In this document: positions 52,830-61,754 of the stretch, piece by piece
How the letters are laid out: each line of letters starts with the position of its first letter
Numbering within the stretch: the first letter of the stretch is position 1
NCBI RefSeq assembly: GCF_031583025.1
Contig: NZ_CP134062.1
Coordinates: forward strand, 5,553,234-5,617,233
Reading direction: 5' to 3'
Origin: Mycobacterium sp. Z3061
GTDB lineage: Bacteria; Actinomycetota; Actinomycetes; Mycobacteriales; Mycobacteriaceae
DNA length: 64,000 nucleotides
Made by a program: the position numbers and the translations under genes
Notes under the pieces: model-generated
Seen by the model: the letters and a program-made list of their open reading frames with translations, nothing else
Database searches by the model: none
What the model was told of the DNA's origin: nothing

Positions 52830-53200
52830 TGGACCGAAACGCAAACGGAGCGACGCGCAGGCGGGCTCGGAGACACCGTCCGCAGCAACTGAGTGACGCT
52901 GAGCTTCTCGCGTCCGCCTGGCGCGAATATCGAGGTCAGCCGCGCACCAATCCCACCAAGTCTTCTTCAATCCGTACATCATCGTTCCGCGCCCGTCGGC
53001 GTGGTCTCTGTGACAGGTGCGGGCGCTGGATCAATCGGGGCGACGACGTACGGTTCCACCAGGACTTCCCAGGCGTCGTGCACGACGGGTGCAAGCCCCC
53101 ACCCGTCGATGCAGTCGCAAAACCTGTCGTTGTTGGCCAGCGCGCAGAGCCCTCCGTCTGCCCCGAATGCCGGCTAATTCACGCCGGACAGTGCTGGTGA
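52829..53200 (+). CDS. Small zinc-ribbon-like protein of the mobile element
   Basis: A 123-residue basic protein. Two likely metal knots are visible: CDRCGRW with FPGVVHDGC (residues about 61-89), and CPECRLIHAGQCW at the C-terminus. The N-terminal half is Arg-rich, suggesting nucleic-acid binding. It is translationally coupled to the upstream small gene and precedes the DUF3631 gene. The family was not recognised. Confidence 0.5.
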   Translation: MDRNANGATRRRARRHRPQQLSDAELLASAWREYRGQPRTNPTKSSSIRTSSFRARRRGLCDRCGRWINRGDDVRFHQDFPGVVHDGCKPPPVDAVAKPVVVGQRAEPSVCPECRLIHAGQCW

Positions 53201-53227
53201 CAAACATGCAAGCCTGCCAACTCGCAG

Positions 53228-54499
53228 ATGTTCGCCGTTGCGAAGAAGAACATTCGGCACTTCGGGCTCGACGTGAGTGCTAAGTCGGTGCCCATCTACG
53301 AAAGCCTGGCTCATCAGCTCGAGTACTTCCTCCTGAATGGCGGTGACTACCATCTCGCGCCGAACCTGGGTGCGGACGTACTCGACCAGATCGACACCTT
53401 CATAGCCCCGTTTCTCGCCCTGCCCGACGAGCACGCTCGACACATAGCTGTGCTCTGGTGCGCACACTGCTGGCTGTTGGACTGCTGGGAGCACACGCCG
53501 CGCCTACTGTTCACCTCACCGGAGGCAGGCTGCGGGAAGACCCGCGCCCTGACACTCATCGGACTGTTCGTGCCCAGAGCGGTTCACGTCGCCGACCTCA
53601 CACCCGCTGCGCTTTATCACTCGATAGATCAGGCGATGGAGCTCAAAGGTGGTCGGCCGACCGTCTTATTCGATGAGTTCGACACCGTCTTCGGCAGCGC
53701 CGAGACCGGCCGAATCCGCAACGAAGAAATGCGCCGCCAGATCAACGCGGGTCACGACCGGAACGAGACGGTCGCTCGCAAGATGGGCAAGAGTGTCAAG
53801 GAGTTCCGGCTTTACACCCCGATGGCGTTGGCCGGAAAGATGTCGACTGACGACGTGCCGGCCACCATCCGCACTCGGTCCGTCACCATCCAGATGCAGC
53901 GCCGACGCCCGCAGGACAAGGTCGAGCGGTGGAACCGGCGTAAGCACGCAGCCGCGGCCGAAGCGATCCGCTGGGGGCTACAGTGCTGGGCCGAACTCGT
54001 CCACGGCTACGCGCAGTACTACGTGGGACCGGATCGTCCAGTGCTGCCCGAGGGCATCGAGGACCGTGACGCCGACGTGTGGGAGCCGCTGCTGGCGGTC
54101 GCCGAACTAGCGGGTGGGCACTGGCCAGAGCGAGCACGTGTAGCCGCTGTAGCCGCTGTAGCCGCTGACGGGGTGAAGACCGCACCCAGCCCCGGCATCG
54201 AACTGTTGGCCGATATCAAGACCGTCTTCGATCGACTGGCGACTGAGGTGATCTTCACAACGGCCCTGCTGGCCGAGCTATCCGGCACGGACCCGCGCTG
54301 GCGCAGGCTAGACGGCAAAAGGCTGGCTCGCGTGTTGCACGACTACGGGATAAACCAGACCAATAAGGACCAGCGCATCGGCGCGAAGGTCACCAAAGGC
54401 TACCGGCGTGAATACTTCGAGGACGCGTGGACTCGCTATCTGCCATGTGCGGCTACATCGGCTACATCGGCGACGGACGAGGGGTCCGGTGGTGAGTGA
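53228..54499 (+). CDS. DUF3631-domain ATPase of the mobile element
   Basis: A 423-residue protein. A P-loop (TSPEAGCGKTRALTLIG, near residue 100) and a Walker-B-like PTVLFDEFDTVFG (near 148) define an ATPase core. The C-terminal domain (about residues 250-400) matches DUF3631, common in mycobacterial prophage-like and integrative elements next to primase-type functions. Likely roles are element replication or gene transfer. Short in-gene repeats encode VAAVAAVAADG and ATSATSATD. Its stop overlaps the next gene's start by 8 bp. Confidence 0.8.
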   Translation: MFAVAKKNIRHFGLDVSAKSVPIYESLAHQLEYFLLNGGDYHLAPNLGADVLDQIDTFIAPFLALPDEHARHIAVLWCAHCWLLDCWEHTPRLLFTSPEAGCGKTRALTLIGLFVPRAVHVADLTPAALYHSIDQAMELKGGRPTVLFDEFDTVFGSAETGRIRNEEMRRQINAGHDRNETVARKMGKSVKEFRLYTPMALAGKMSTDDVPATIRTRSVTIQMQRRRPQDKVERWNRRKHAAAAEAIRWGLQCWAELVHGYAQYYVGPDRPVLPEGIEDRDADVWEPLLAVAELAGGHWPERARVAAVAAVAADGVKTAPSPGIELLADIKTVFDRLATEVIFTTALLAELSGTDPRWRRLDGKRLARVLHDYGINQTNKDQRIGAKVTKGYRREYFEDAWTRYLPCAATSATSATDEGSGGE

Positions 54500-54980
54500 T
54501 CTGCCCACCGAGATCGAGGTCGGTGACGCCTACGCGCTGCGCACTTTCGACGTGAAGAACGGCAGGTTGACCTCCGTCACCCAGCACGGCAGTCACTGGA
54601 ACGACGGCAAGTGTGAGGCGATCTGCCTCAACCATCCCGATAACCCGAGCCATGAGGTGCCCTCGTCCGACTGCACGTGCGGGGTCTACGCCTTCTGGAC
54701 CGTCGAGGAACTACTTGATCAGTATCTGGATTTCGCCCGCCGCATCGTCACGGTCGTTCGTCTGGACGGCCTGACCATCGAGGGCGACAACGGCGTGAAG
54801 GCGAACGCGGCGCAGATCGTGGCCTGGTGGTGCGCAGAGGACGCCACTGAGCTAGCCGCCGCCTGTGCGGCCAGCGCCCCTGGCGCACGTCGATACTTCG
54901 ACCGGGACGTCATGATCGGTCTTTACGCACCACAGAGGCCAGCAACCGTAGGAGGAGAACCAAGTGGGCGACATCGGTGA
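54492..54980 (+). CDS. Hypothetical protein of the mobile element
   Basis: A 162-residue protein from GTG 54492 (GTG 54489 also possible). It has a Cys/His-containing segment (CEAICLNHPDN, then SSDCTCGVYAFW) and a C-terminal helical part with AAQIVAWWCAEDATELAAAC. The Cys pattern suggests metal binding but does not fit a family I know. It is in operon with the DUF3631 gene, overlapping by 8 bp. Confidence 0.55.
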   Translation: MSDLPTEIEVGDAYALRTFDVKNGRLTSVTQHGSHWNDGKCEAICLNHPDNPSHEVPSSDCTCGVYAFWTVEELLDQYLDFARRIVTVVRLDGLTIEGDNGVKANAAQIVAWWCAEDATELAAACAASAPGARRYFDRDVMIGLYAPQRPATVGGEPSGRHR

Positions 54981-55098
54981 ACCACGGCGCCGGGTTATCA
55001 GGGTGCCGACAACGCCAATACGCAAGCCGGTGCAAGAGCCAACGCCCGCGCCCAAGCCAGGGCCAGCACCGGTGCGGGAGCCGGCTAGAACGGGATAG
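54964..55098 (+). CDS. 44-residue Pro-rich small protein with strong ribosome site
   Basis: GTG 54964 is preceded by AGGAGGAGAACCAA, the strongest Shine-Dalgarno in the element. It encodes MGDIGEPRRRVIRVPTTPIR followed by a PxPxP-rich tail ending PVREPARTG. It overlaps the end of the previous gene by 17 bp in another frame. Short proteins beginning G-D/E-I-G-E/K-P and turning Pro-rich are widespread in actinobacterial mobile elements, as far as I recall, without known function. Confidence 0.6.
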   Translation: MGDIGEPRRRVIRVPTTPIRKPVQEPTPAPKPGPAPVREPARTG

Positions 55099-55295
55099 CC
55101 TGCAACAGCGGGCCAGCCACGTTATGGGGCCGACTGAGCGGTCGAGCCGAAATTCGACGGCGCACGCTGCACGTCCTGCCTAGCGGCCGGACGGGTGGAG
55201 CTGTTCGGCCGACACGGGACCGGCCTGCCTTCCCCGACGTGCTTTCAGCATGCGGCGCCTTCGGTCAGTGCGACACGGTGGACGATGTTTTCTTG

Positions 55296-56000
55296 CTACG
55301 CAAGCACATACAGACTGCCCCGCTTGCTGGCCATGGTCGATTCGATCGATGCCGCAAGGCCGCTGTCGCGAATGAGCAGGCCGAACTCGATGTTGCGATT
55401 CTCGGCGCTGTAGGAGAAGTTCGCGCTCGTCAGCAAGATGAGCTCTTGGTCGACGACGATGAACTTCGTGTGACTGACGATTGGTTGTCCGTCGGGCAGG
55501 CTGGCTGAGCGGTACACCGTGGCCCGCGGCAATCTTGCCTTTACGCCGGCAGGGTCGCCTTTGGCTGCGTCGACGTAAACGCATACCACGACGCCGGGTT
55601 CTTCGGATGCCGCCTCGAGTGCGTCCCACATGTTCGATGTCGGCGAGAAGTTGTAGGTGGCGCATGTCACCGAGGTGCGAGCGGCGGCGACCACGTTGTG
55701 GAACTGGTTGGTCAGATGCCCGGTCATCGCTTCGTTTCCCGGCATCGTCCACACCGGGATCAGGTCACGAAGCGCCGACTTTGCTCCGGCAATTCCGCGA
55801 AGGACCGTTGCCGACAGCTCGGGCAACTGATGCCCAATGCCGGCCGCGGTCAGCAGCTTTGCGGCTTTCTCACGCCGCGCGGGACTTACCGATGCCAGTG
55901 CGTGGGTGGTGTGCTCCCCGGCTCCTAGGAGCACCGCGAGGCTTTCCGCCTCGGTGGCGGTGAGGTACTCCCCCAGTCTCTTCAGCGGGTCATCGGACAT
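55296..56000 (-). CDS. drmC: DISARM component DrmC, phospholipase-D-like protein
   Basis: A 234-residue PLD-superfamily protein. The HKD motif is SHTKFIVVDQELILLTSANF (His-x-Lys-x4-Asp with the TSAN turn, near residue 175), and an N-terminal helical third precedes it. ATG 56000 gives normal length; the open frame runs to 56159 through the drmB 3' end. It overlaps drmB by 11 bp and is last in the operon. In DISARM, DrmC is not strictly essential for protection in the systems tested. Confidence 0.88.
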   Translation of the reverse strand: MSDDPLKRLGEYLTATEAESLAVLLGAGEHTTHALASVSPARREKAAKLLTAAGIGHQLPELSATVLRGIAGAKSALRDLIPVWTMPGNEAMTGHLTNQFHNVVAAARTSVTCATYNFSPTSNMWDALEAASEEPGVVVCVYVDAAKGDPAGVKARLPRATVYRSASLPDGQPIVSHTKFIVVDQELILLTSANFSYSAENRNIEFGLLIRDSGLAASIESTMASKRGSLYVLA

Positions 56001-58041
56001 CAGGGCTCCCGAAGAACCCCGGCACCGGTTTGCCATCCGCGCTGGGCAGTGTAAGCAGGAACCGGCGGTCAAGGAACCGGTTGGCCTTCTCACACGATGT
56101 CTCCGAGGCGAAGGTGCAGCAGTGACATGCCGCCCCGTGCAGAAAGTCCTCGGGGTCACTGGGAGTTCGCATCGCGCACACCGGATCTGATGAACACCGG
56201 GCGGCGCGGCGCAACGCCGAGATGACCAGCCCCTCTAAGCGGGATGGCTCTGAGAGCGCGACCAGGCCGCCGAGGGTGCCTTCGCTGTCAGAGGCGGTGG
56301 TGCAGATCAGCAGCCCGGCTGCGCCCTCGCGGTGCGCAGAGGCCGGCCAGCCGTAGATCCGCTCGCTCAGGCTGGCCGCGCCATAGCCACACGACATCGC
56401 CATCTCCCGGATCAGCACGTGAGACAGGGTGTGCAGCAGCCAGTACCGCGGCGCGGGAAGACGGGTGTCGGGGTCAACGGCCTTCGCGGTCTCGGAGAAG
56501 CGGCGGGCGAAGTTGCGGCGGTTGGCCGCCCGGTGCGCCGCCCACAGTGCGGTGGTGTAGAGGCTGTTCTCCCAGGCTTCGACCGCATCGAGGTTGAGTT
56601 GGAGAAATATTCCCTCGCCGCGGTCCTCGGTCGCGGGAACCCACGTCGGTCTGCCGTTACGGTTCAGCTTGACCAGCCGACCGGGCAGGTCGTTAACGCG
56701 ATCCATTTCATCGAGCCGGGTAAATCCGATGAAGGCGTTGACCTTTTTCATTTGGTTGACTGCGACGATCCGGCCGATCTGACCGGGAAGCCTTGAGCCG
56801 CGACCCATTTCGGTCACCATGAGCCCGGTGGTGTTCTTCTGCGAAGGAAACAGCGCCGGCTTTTGCAGGTACTGCCATTCGGGCACCAGCAGTTCGACCG
56901 GATCCCAGCTAGCGAGCTTCTGCTTGCGCCGCTCGTCGGATTCGCGCGGGGACATAACATCGGCGATTACCGCAGCCAGGCTGTCGTCAGACACGGCGCT
57001 TAAGTCGACCTTCTTCAGACCTGCCATCGCGCGGATGACGTCGAGTTGGCCGGCGAACTGCGTAATCTGCTCGACGCCGAGTTCGACCCGCAGGCGGTCA
57101 GCGAGGGCCTCGGCCTTTTCGGCGTCGGTGCGTGGCATCACGATGATCGACTGCGTGGAAGCGAACCACAGGTTGGAGGCTCCCATCATGATGAGCGCCG
57201 GTCTGGCCCCGCACTTCTGGTCAAAGGCGTTTAGGTGCGGGTGGCGGCCGCGGCAGGTTTGGGGCAGCTTGTCGCGGCCCACTGAGCCTTGCGCCTCGGC
57301 CATGCCCCGGGTGGCCCCGCACTGAGTGCAGGCGATCATCGATCCGACGCTCTTGCCGAGGTTGGCGTCGCGCATCTTCAGGTCGGGCCGCTCCGCCTTC
57401 GCGCACCGCCGGCCGCGGTGGACCCATAGTTCGTAAGGGAACTCGTCAAGGTGTCCGTTAGTACACGTCAGCAGGTGCTGGGCGGGTACCGCGGGAGATT
57501 CGCGGCGCCCGGATTTCACTGGCCCCCGCGCGGCGCCGCGACCCGGGCAGCTCTTATGGGTGAACTGCGCCAAGTCGGGACGGAAGGGGTGGGTGTTGGT
57601 GTAGGTGAATCGCGGCAGCGGGCCCAGGTAGTCACACCCGGTGCAGCGCAACAATTGTGGGAAGACCCGCGCCGGGATGCCTAGGTCGGCGCCGTCTTGG
57701 GCGAACGCGTTCTGTTTGGGTTGCCACGGGTAGGGCCGCAGAACATCCACCTGGTCCCCGAGGTGCATGCGGACCACGTCCAGCAGCCGTGGTTCGATGA
57801 TCGACGGAATATGTTGGCGCCGTTTCCAAATCGGTTCCCAGTCGTCCAGGCCCGCGGGCATCACTGAAAAGCCCGGCAGGTCCATGATCGCACCTGGGCC
57901 GTAGGTGTACAGCAGCGACGACGGGCGCGACGATCCGACCTTGGCGCGGTTTTTGACCACCGCCTCTTCGGCGTCGGTCAAGGGGTCCAGCGTTTGGGCC
58001 GGGTCGTGCAGCATCACCGCATCCGGTGTCGGGTCGGTCAT
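55990..58041 (-). CDS. drmB: DISARM component DrmB (DUF1998 protein)
   Basis: A 683-residue DUF1998 protein that partners the DrmA helicase, forming the DrmAB core that loads on unmethylated or 5'-tailed invading DNA. Cysteine pairs for zinc are visible in CTGCDYLGPL, LTCTNGHLDEFP, ACTQCGATRG and, at the C-terminus, ACHCCTFASETSC. The DUF1998 core includes LLHTLSHVLIREMAMSCGYG and GILLCTTASDSEGTLGG-like sequence. ATG 58041 overlaps the drmA stop by 1 nt. Confidence 0.9.
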   Translation of the reverse strand: MTDPTPDAVMLHDPAQTLDPLTDAEEAVVKNRAKVGSSRPSSLLYTYGPGAIMDLPGFSVMPAGLDDWEPIWKRRQHIPSIIEPRLLDVVRMHLGDQVDVLRPYPWQPKQNAFAQDGADLGIPARVFPQLLRCTGCDYLGPLPRFTYTNTHPFRPDLAQFTHKSCPGRGAARGPVKSGRRESPAVPAQHLLTCTNGHLDEFPYELWVHRGRRCAKAERPDLKMRDANLGKSVGSMIACTQCGATRGMAEAQGSVGRDKLPQTCRGRHPHLNAFDQKCGARPALIMMGASNLWFASTQSIIVMPRTDAEKAEALADRLRVELGVEQITQFAGQLDVIRAMAGLKKVDLSAVSDDSLAAVIADVMSPRESDERRKQKLASWDPVELLVPEWQYLQKPALFPSQKNTTGLMVTEMGRGSRLPGQIGRIVAVNQMKKVNAFIGFTRLDEMDRVNDLPGRLVKLNRNGRPTWVPATEDRGEGIFLQLNLDAVEAWENSLYTTALWAAHRAANRRNFARRFSETAKAVDPDTRLPAPRYWLLHTLSHVLIREMAMSCGYGAASLSERIYGWPASAHREGAAGLLICTTASDSEGTLGGLVALSEPSRLEGLVISALRRAARCSSDPVCAMRTPSDPEDFLHGAACHCCTFASETSCEKANRFLDRRFLLTLPSADGKPVPGFFGSPDVR

Positions 58042-61000
58042 CAGTCTTCATCTCCCACCGGCAGCGTCCAGCTTGCGGCGCCCTCGGGGACATGGGCGAA
58101 AAGGCGCTCGGGGATTGGGCTGACCAGAATGTTGATCTCTGGCTGCACTTCGCGCATCGAGTTGGCGACGACGAACGGCGGCTGAGACGACGACCCGACA
58201 CCGGCCTTCGCGTTGTCCGGGCTCATCAACAACGGCAGGTACTTATCCTCTTCCCCGGTGCGCTCGTATACCAGTGTCTTGTGCATGCCGCTGGCGACGG
58301 TCGCTCGATCGGCCCACCGGTCGATCCGGTTCACCAGCAGGTCGTTGGCGTACTTCACCGCCGACTCCTCCAGCGCCGCCGCCGCGATCCGTACCTTGAG
58401 GCGCTCAGCGATTCGCTCGACCGCCTCGCGTTGGTCTTTGATCCGCCACGCGTTGCGCTCCTGGGAAAGCCCGTCGTCCAGAGGCGCCTGGATCACCCGG
58501 GCCACGCTGACCAGTAGTCCATCCAGACCGCGATCCAGCGACGTCGGCGAATACGGTGTCACCGACAGCGCCTCCACCTGGGAATAGAACGTCTCGTGGT
58601 AGTGGCGGAACTGCTCAAAGTGCGCCAGATCCCGCGGTCGTGCCCAATTGCCCAACGTGACAACCAGGCCCGGGCGCGCGGGGTCGCGACCGACGCGCGA
58701 GGACGCCTGAATGTATTCGGCGGTATTCTTGGGCTGGCCGACCACCAGCATCAGCCCGAGGCGCTGCACGTCAACGCCAACTTGCAGCATGGAGGTCGCC
58801 AGAACCACATCGAACGGCGCCTCCTTGCGGGGGGGCGCCTTTTTGCCGTCGCGTTGGGCGGCTAACCGAGCTTGGAAGGCTGCCGTGGTGTCGTAGCCGG
58901 GGTCGAACTCCTGCCCGAGCCGGTCCAGGGTGCGCCCGATCTCTGAGGACGCGACGCGCGCGGTCAGCTCGCCGGTGTTCAGCAGGCCGAACGCAGCCCC
59001 GTGGCGCGGCGGAAACCCCGAGCCTTGGCGGGGTCGCTTGACCCGGTTCTGCACGTCGTCGCCCATGTAGCGGGTCATGCCGGCCAGCTCGCGGGTGGCG
59101 TTGAAGTACCCGACCAAAGTCAAATATGGGTCGGCGGCGATGCCGCTGCGGTCCAGCAGCAACTGCCCCGCCGATAACAGCACCTCGGCCGACCGGATTT
59201 CGGCGCTGGCCAGGCGCACCCCCTGGGCGCTCACCCCGACATAGCGGCGGCCGGGCGTGGACCTGGTGACAGGGATCTCACGGGAAAAGTAGGTGTCGGC
59301 GACGTCGAGCACCTGCGGGGGAAAGACTTCGACGCGGCGCCCGTAAAGACCACGGACCTGTTCCTGAGCATTGCGCACTGTGGCTGTGGAGGCAACGATC
59401 AGCGGGCGCACAGGCTGGCCACTGGGTCGTTCCCACGACGCCAGGGTCTCCACGGCAACCTCGAACAGCCCCACCGAGGTGCCCAGCGCGCCGGTGATCA
59501 GATGCAGCTCGTCCTGGATGATCAGATCCGGCGGGCGCAGCCGACTCACCGGATGCACAGTGGCCGTGGGGTATCCGGGCGCAGCGGGATGTGCGGTGGA
59601 GATGTTGCACGCCGCGTAATCGGGGTGGACGTAGCCGTGGCGGGCGCAGCGCCGCCCGACGTAGCCGAATAGAGCGGCGGCTTCGCCCTCGCGGGCCAGG
59701 CGAGCGAACTTGTCGACGGTGGCGATAACGAATGCCGGCGTGAGGCGGTAGATCTCCTCGTCCACGGTCAGGATCGGCAGGCCCCCGCCGATCTGTCCGC
59801 CCTTCGCGAACGGGCAGCGAGCAAGATCGTCGCCGCAATAGACGAACACCCGTCGCGCCGTAGCGTCGGCCTTGACCTGCGCGGCGGTGATCGGGGTCCC
59901 GCACCACGGACAGCGCTGCACCTGCAGCACGGTAAGACGATGCGCGCCATACTCGTTGGCCTTCGTCAGCTGCTCGTCGGCCTCCTCGAAACGCTTCGGG
60001 CTGACATCAGTGCCGACCCACAGCCCGATCCGGAACGGCTCGACGCCCCATGTGCGTTCGTCGGTCTGCCGCGCCAGCTCGGCCGCGCACATCAACGCGG
60101 TGGCCCGCTGAAACTGCTGGGCGGTCAACAGCCGCAACGTGTAACGCATCAGCACCGCCACACCGTCGCTGCCATCCAAGTGGCCCTCGGCAGAATCGAC
60201 CACACCCTGGCGGCGGCGGATCGCGAACGTATAGGCGGCCAGGCCAAGGTATGCCTCGGTCTTGCCGCCACCGGTCGGGAAGAACAGCAGTTCCACCCGG
60301 GCCAGGTGATCGGCGCTGCGCAGCGGGTCCGACGGCTCGGTCAAAGCATGCAGCTGCATCAGGATGAACGCCAGCTGGAAGGGCCGCCAGGATGCAGCCT
60401 GCACCCCAGCCTCGGCCACCTTGGCGTGCGCATCGGGAATCGACAGGGTGGGATCTGATGCCCGCAGCGCGGCCACCTGGGAGGCGATGCGCTGATCGCG
60501 CATTACGGCGTTCATGAACCCAAAGCAACGCAGCGCTTCGGTGTCGGCGACAAGGTGATTGAGCCCGTCTTGCAGGCGCTTGCGGGCGCGAGAAGCCTCT
60601 AGCAGCGCTAACTCGGCGGTCTCACGCAGATGCGCCGGCAACTGCGTGGCCACCGCCTCTTGGGTCGCGATCCACTGTTCGTACCCGGCGATGAGCGGTT
60701 GGAGTCCGGCCCGGAGCTGATCTGCGCTCGCGGTCGCCAACGCGTCCATCGACAACAGCGCGTCCTCGACATCGCGCGCCTGGGTCTGCGGGGTCTCGGC
60801 GACCGGCAACCAGGTGGTCCACACCGCCGTGGCGCGCCGCGCGCCCTTCCCGACTGTCCAGTCCACCGAGCACGTCCGCCCAATCGCGTACTCAAGTCGG
60901 TTGCGGTACTGCAGGTTTAGTCGCTGCACCTCGGGATCGTGCTCGAACCAGTCCTGTTCCAAGACATCGCAAACCGGCAGGAACACCTCTGCACCGCCGG

Positions 61001-61754
61001 CGTCGATATACAGCTTGGTCTGGAACATCCACATCCCGATCGGAATGGGCATTGGCGTCTCACGGTCATTGCACAAAGCGATCTCGATCAGTACCCGGTC
61101 GCACGCTGGGTCGTCGAAGCGGTCCACCCGAAGGCAGATGGTGTCGCGCAGCGCAATCGTAGTCATCTGAGCTGCGGTGAGGTCCGCAAGTCGAATGGTG
61201 CGAGATTCTTCGACCGGGATGCGCTGGAAGTGACGGATCGGACGGCCAGCCTTGGTGACTTTGTCGGTCTGTACCGACTCGTAAGTTCCCCACGATGCGG
61301 TGACGGTGAACGCCTGCAGGTCGGGCGGCACCTGGAACCGCAGTCCCATAGAGGAGGGAATCATCAAGCCCTGTTTGGGCGCTCGGTCCTCGGCATCGTC
61401 GTTATCAGAGTCGGCCTCATGTTCGTCTGTTGAGAAAGCGGGGACGCCGCGCACCTCCGTGGCCGCGTTTTCATCCGCGCGCGCCTCAGTCAGCTCACCG
61501 CGCTCGGTGGCTTCGCTTGTGTCGTCCCCGCCGGAAGTAGCTACGGTGAGCCGCACCGGTGCGATGTGCCCGACCAGGTATTGCGAGCGTGGGCTGAAGG
61601 GCAGCAACTCGTCCGGGCCGCGGATCGGGCCCAGCAGTTCGCGTTCCAGGATGTCGACCAGGTTCTCGCGGACCGTGAACGATGAACCGTCCGGCTCGTA
61701 GGTCAACTCGTAGGTCGCAGCGGCGCAATTCGTCCTGTCGGTGCCGTCGGTCAT
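58041..61754 (-). CDS. drmA: DISARM component DrmA, SF2 helicase
   Basis: A 1237-residue helicase of the DISARM DrmA type. Walker A is FFPTGGGKTEAYLG near residue 490, and Walker B is IIQDELHLITG near 743. Motif Ia-like, then helicase-C motifs VVLATSMLQVGVDVQRLGL and YIQASSRVGRDPARPG (motif VI) follow near 980-1030. A Cys cluster (RCPWCGTPI) lies between. The N-terminal 450 residues are a DISARM-specific region. ATG 61754 overlaps the methylase stop by 1 nt. All helicase motifs appear intact. Confidence 0.92.
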   Translation of the reverse strand: MTDGTDRTNCAAATYELTYEPDGSSFTVRENLVDILERELLGPIRGPDELLPFSPRSQYLVGHIAPVRLTVATSGGDDTSEATERGELTEARADENAATEVRGVPAFSTDEHEADSDNDDAEDRAPKQGLMIPSSMGLRFQVPPDLQAFTVTASWGTYESVQTDKVTKAGRPIRHFQRIPVEESRTIRLADLTAAQMTTIALRDTICLRVDRFDDPACDRVLIEIALCNDRETPMPIPIGMWMFQTKLYIDAGGAEVFLPVCDVLEQDWFEHDPEVQRLNLQYRNRLEYAIGRTCSVDWTVGKGARRATAVWTTWLPVAETPQTQARDVEDALLSMDALATASADQLRAGLQPLIAGYEQWIATQEAVATQLPAHLRETAELALLEASRARKRLQDGLNHLVADTEALRCFGFMNAVMRDQRIASQVAALRASDPTLSIPDAHAKVAEAGVQAASWRPFQLAFILMQLHALTEPSDPLRSADHLARVELLFFPTGGGKTEAYLGLAAYTFAIRRRQGVVDSAEGHLDGSDGVAVLMRYTLRLLTAQQFQRATALMCAAELARQTDERTWGVEPFRIGLWVGTDVSPKRFEEADEQLTKANEYGAHRLTVLQVQRCPWCGTPITAAQVKADATARRVFVYCGDDLARCPFAKGGQIGGGLPILTVDEEIYRLTPAFVIATVDKFARLAREGEAAALFGYVGRRCARHGYVHPDYAACNISTAHPAAPGYPTATVHPVSRLRPPDLIIQDELHLITGALGTSVGLFEVAVETLASWERPSGQPVRPLIVASTATVRNAQEQVRGLYGRRVEVFPPQVLDVADTYFSREIPVTRSTPGRRYVGVSAQGVRLASAEIRSAEVLLSAGQLLLDRSGIAADPYLTLVGYFNATRELAGMTRYMGDDVQNRVKRPRQGSGFPPRHGAAFGLLNTGELTARVASSEIGRTLDRLGQEFDPGYDTTAAFQARLAAQRDGKKAPPRKEAPFDVVLATSMLQVGVDVQRLGLMLVVGQPKNTAEYIQASSRVGRDPARPGLVVTLGNWARPRDLAHFEQFRHYHETFYSQVEALSVTPYSPTSLDRGLDGLLVSVARVIQAPLDDGLSQERNAWRIKDQREAVERIAERLKVRIAAAALEESAVKYANDLLVNRIDRWADRATVASGMHKTLVYERTGEEDKYLPLLMSPDNAKAGVGSSSQPPFVVANSMREVQPEINILVSPIPERLFAHVPEGAASWTLPVGDED

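Noticed and set aside
56001..56159. N-terminal extension of drmC
   Set aside because: It overlaps the drmB 3' end and reads as basic, Cys-rich shadow; ATG 56000 gives the family length.
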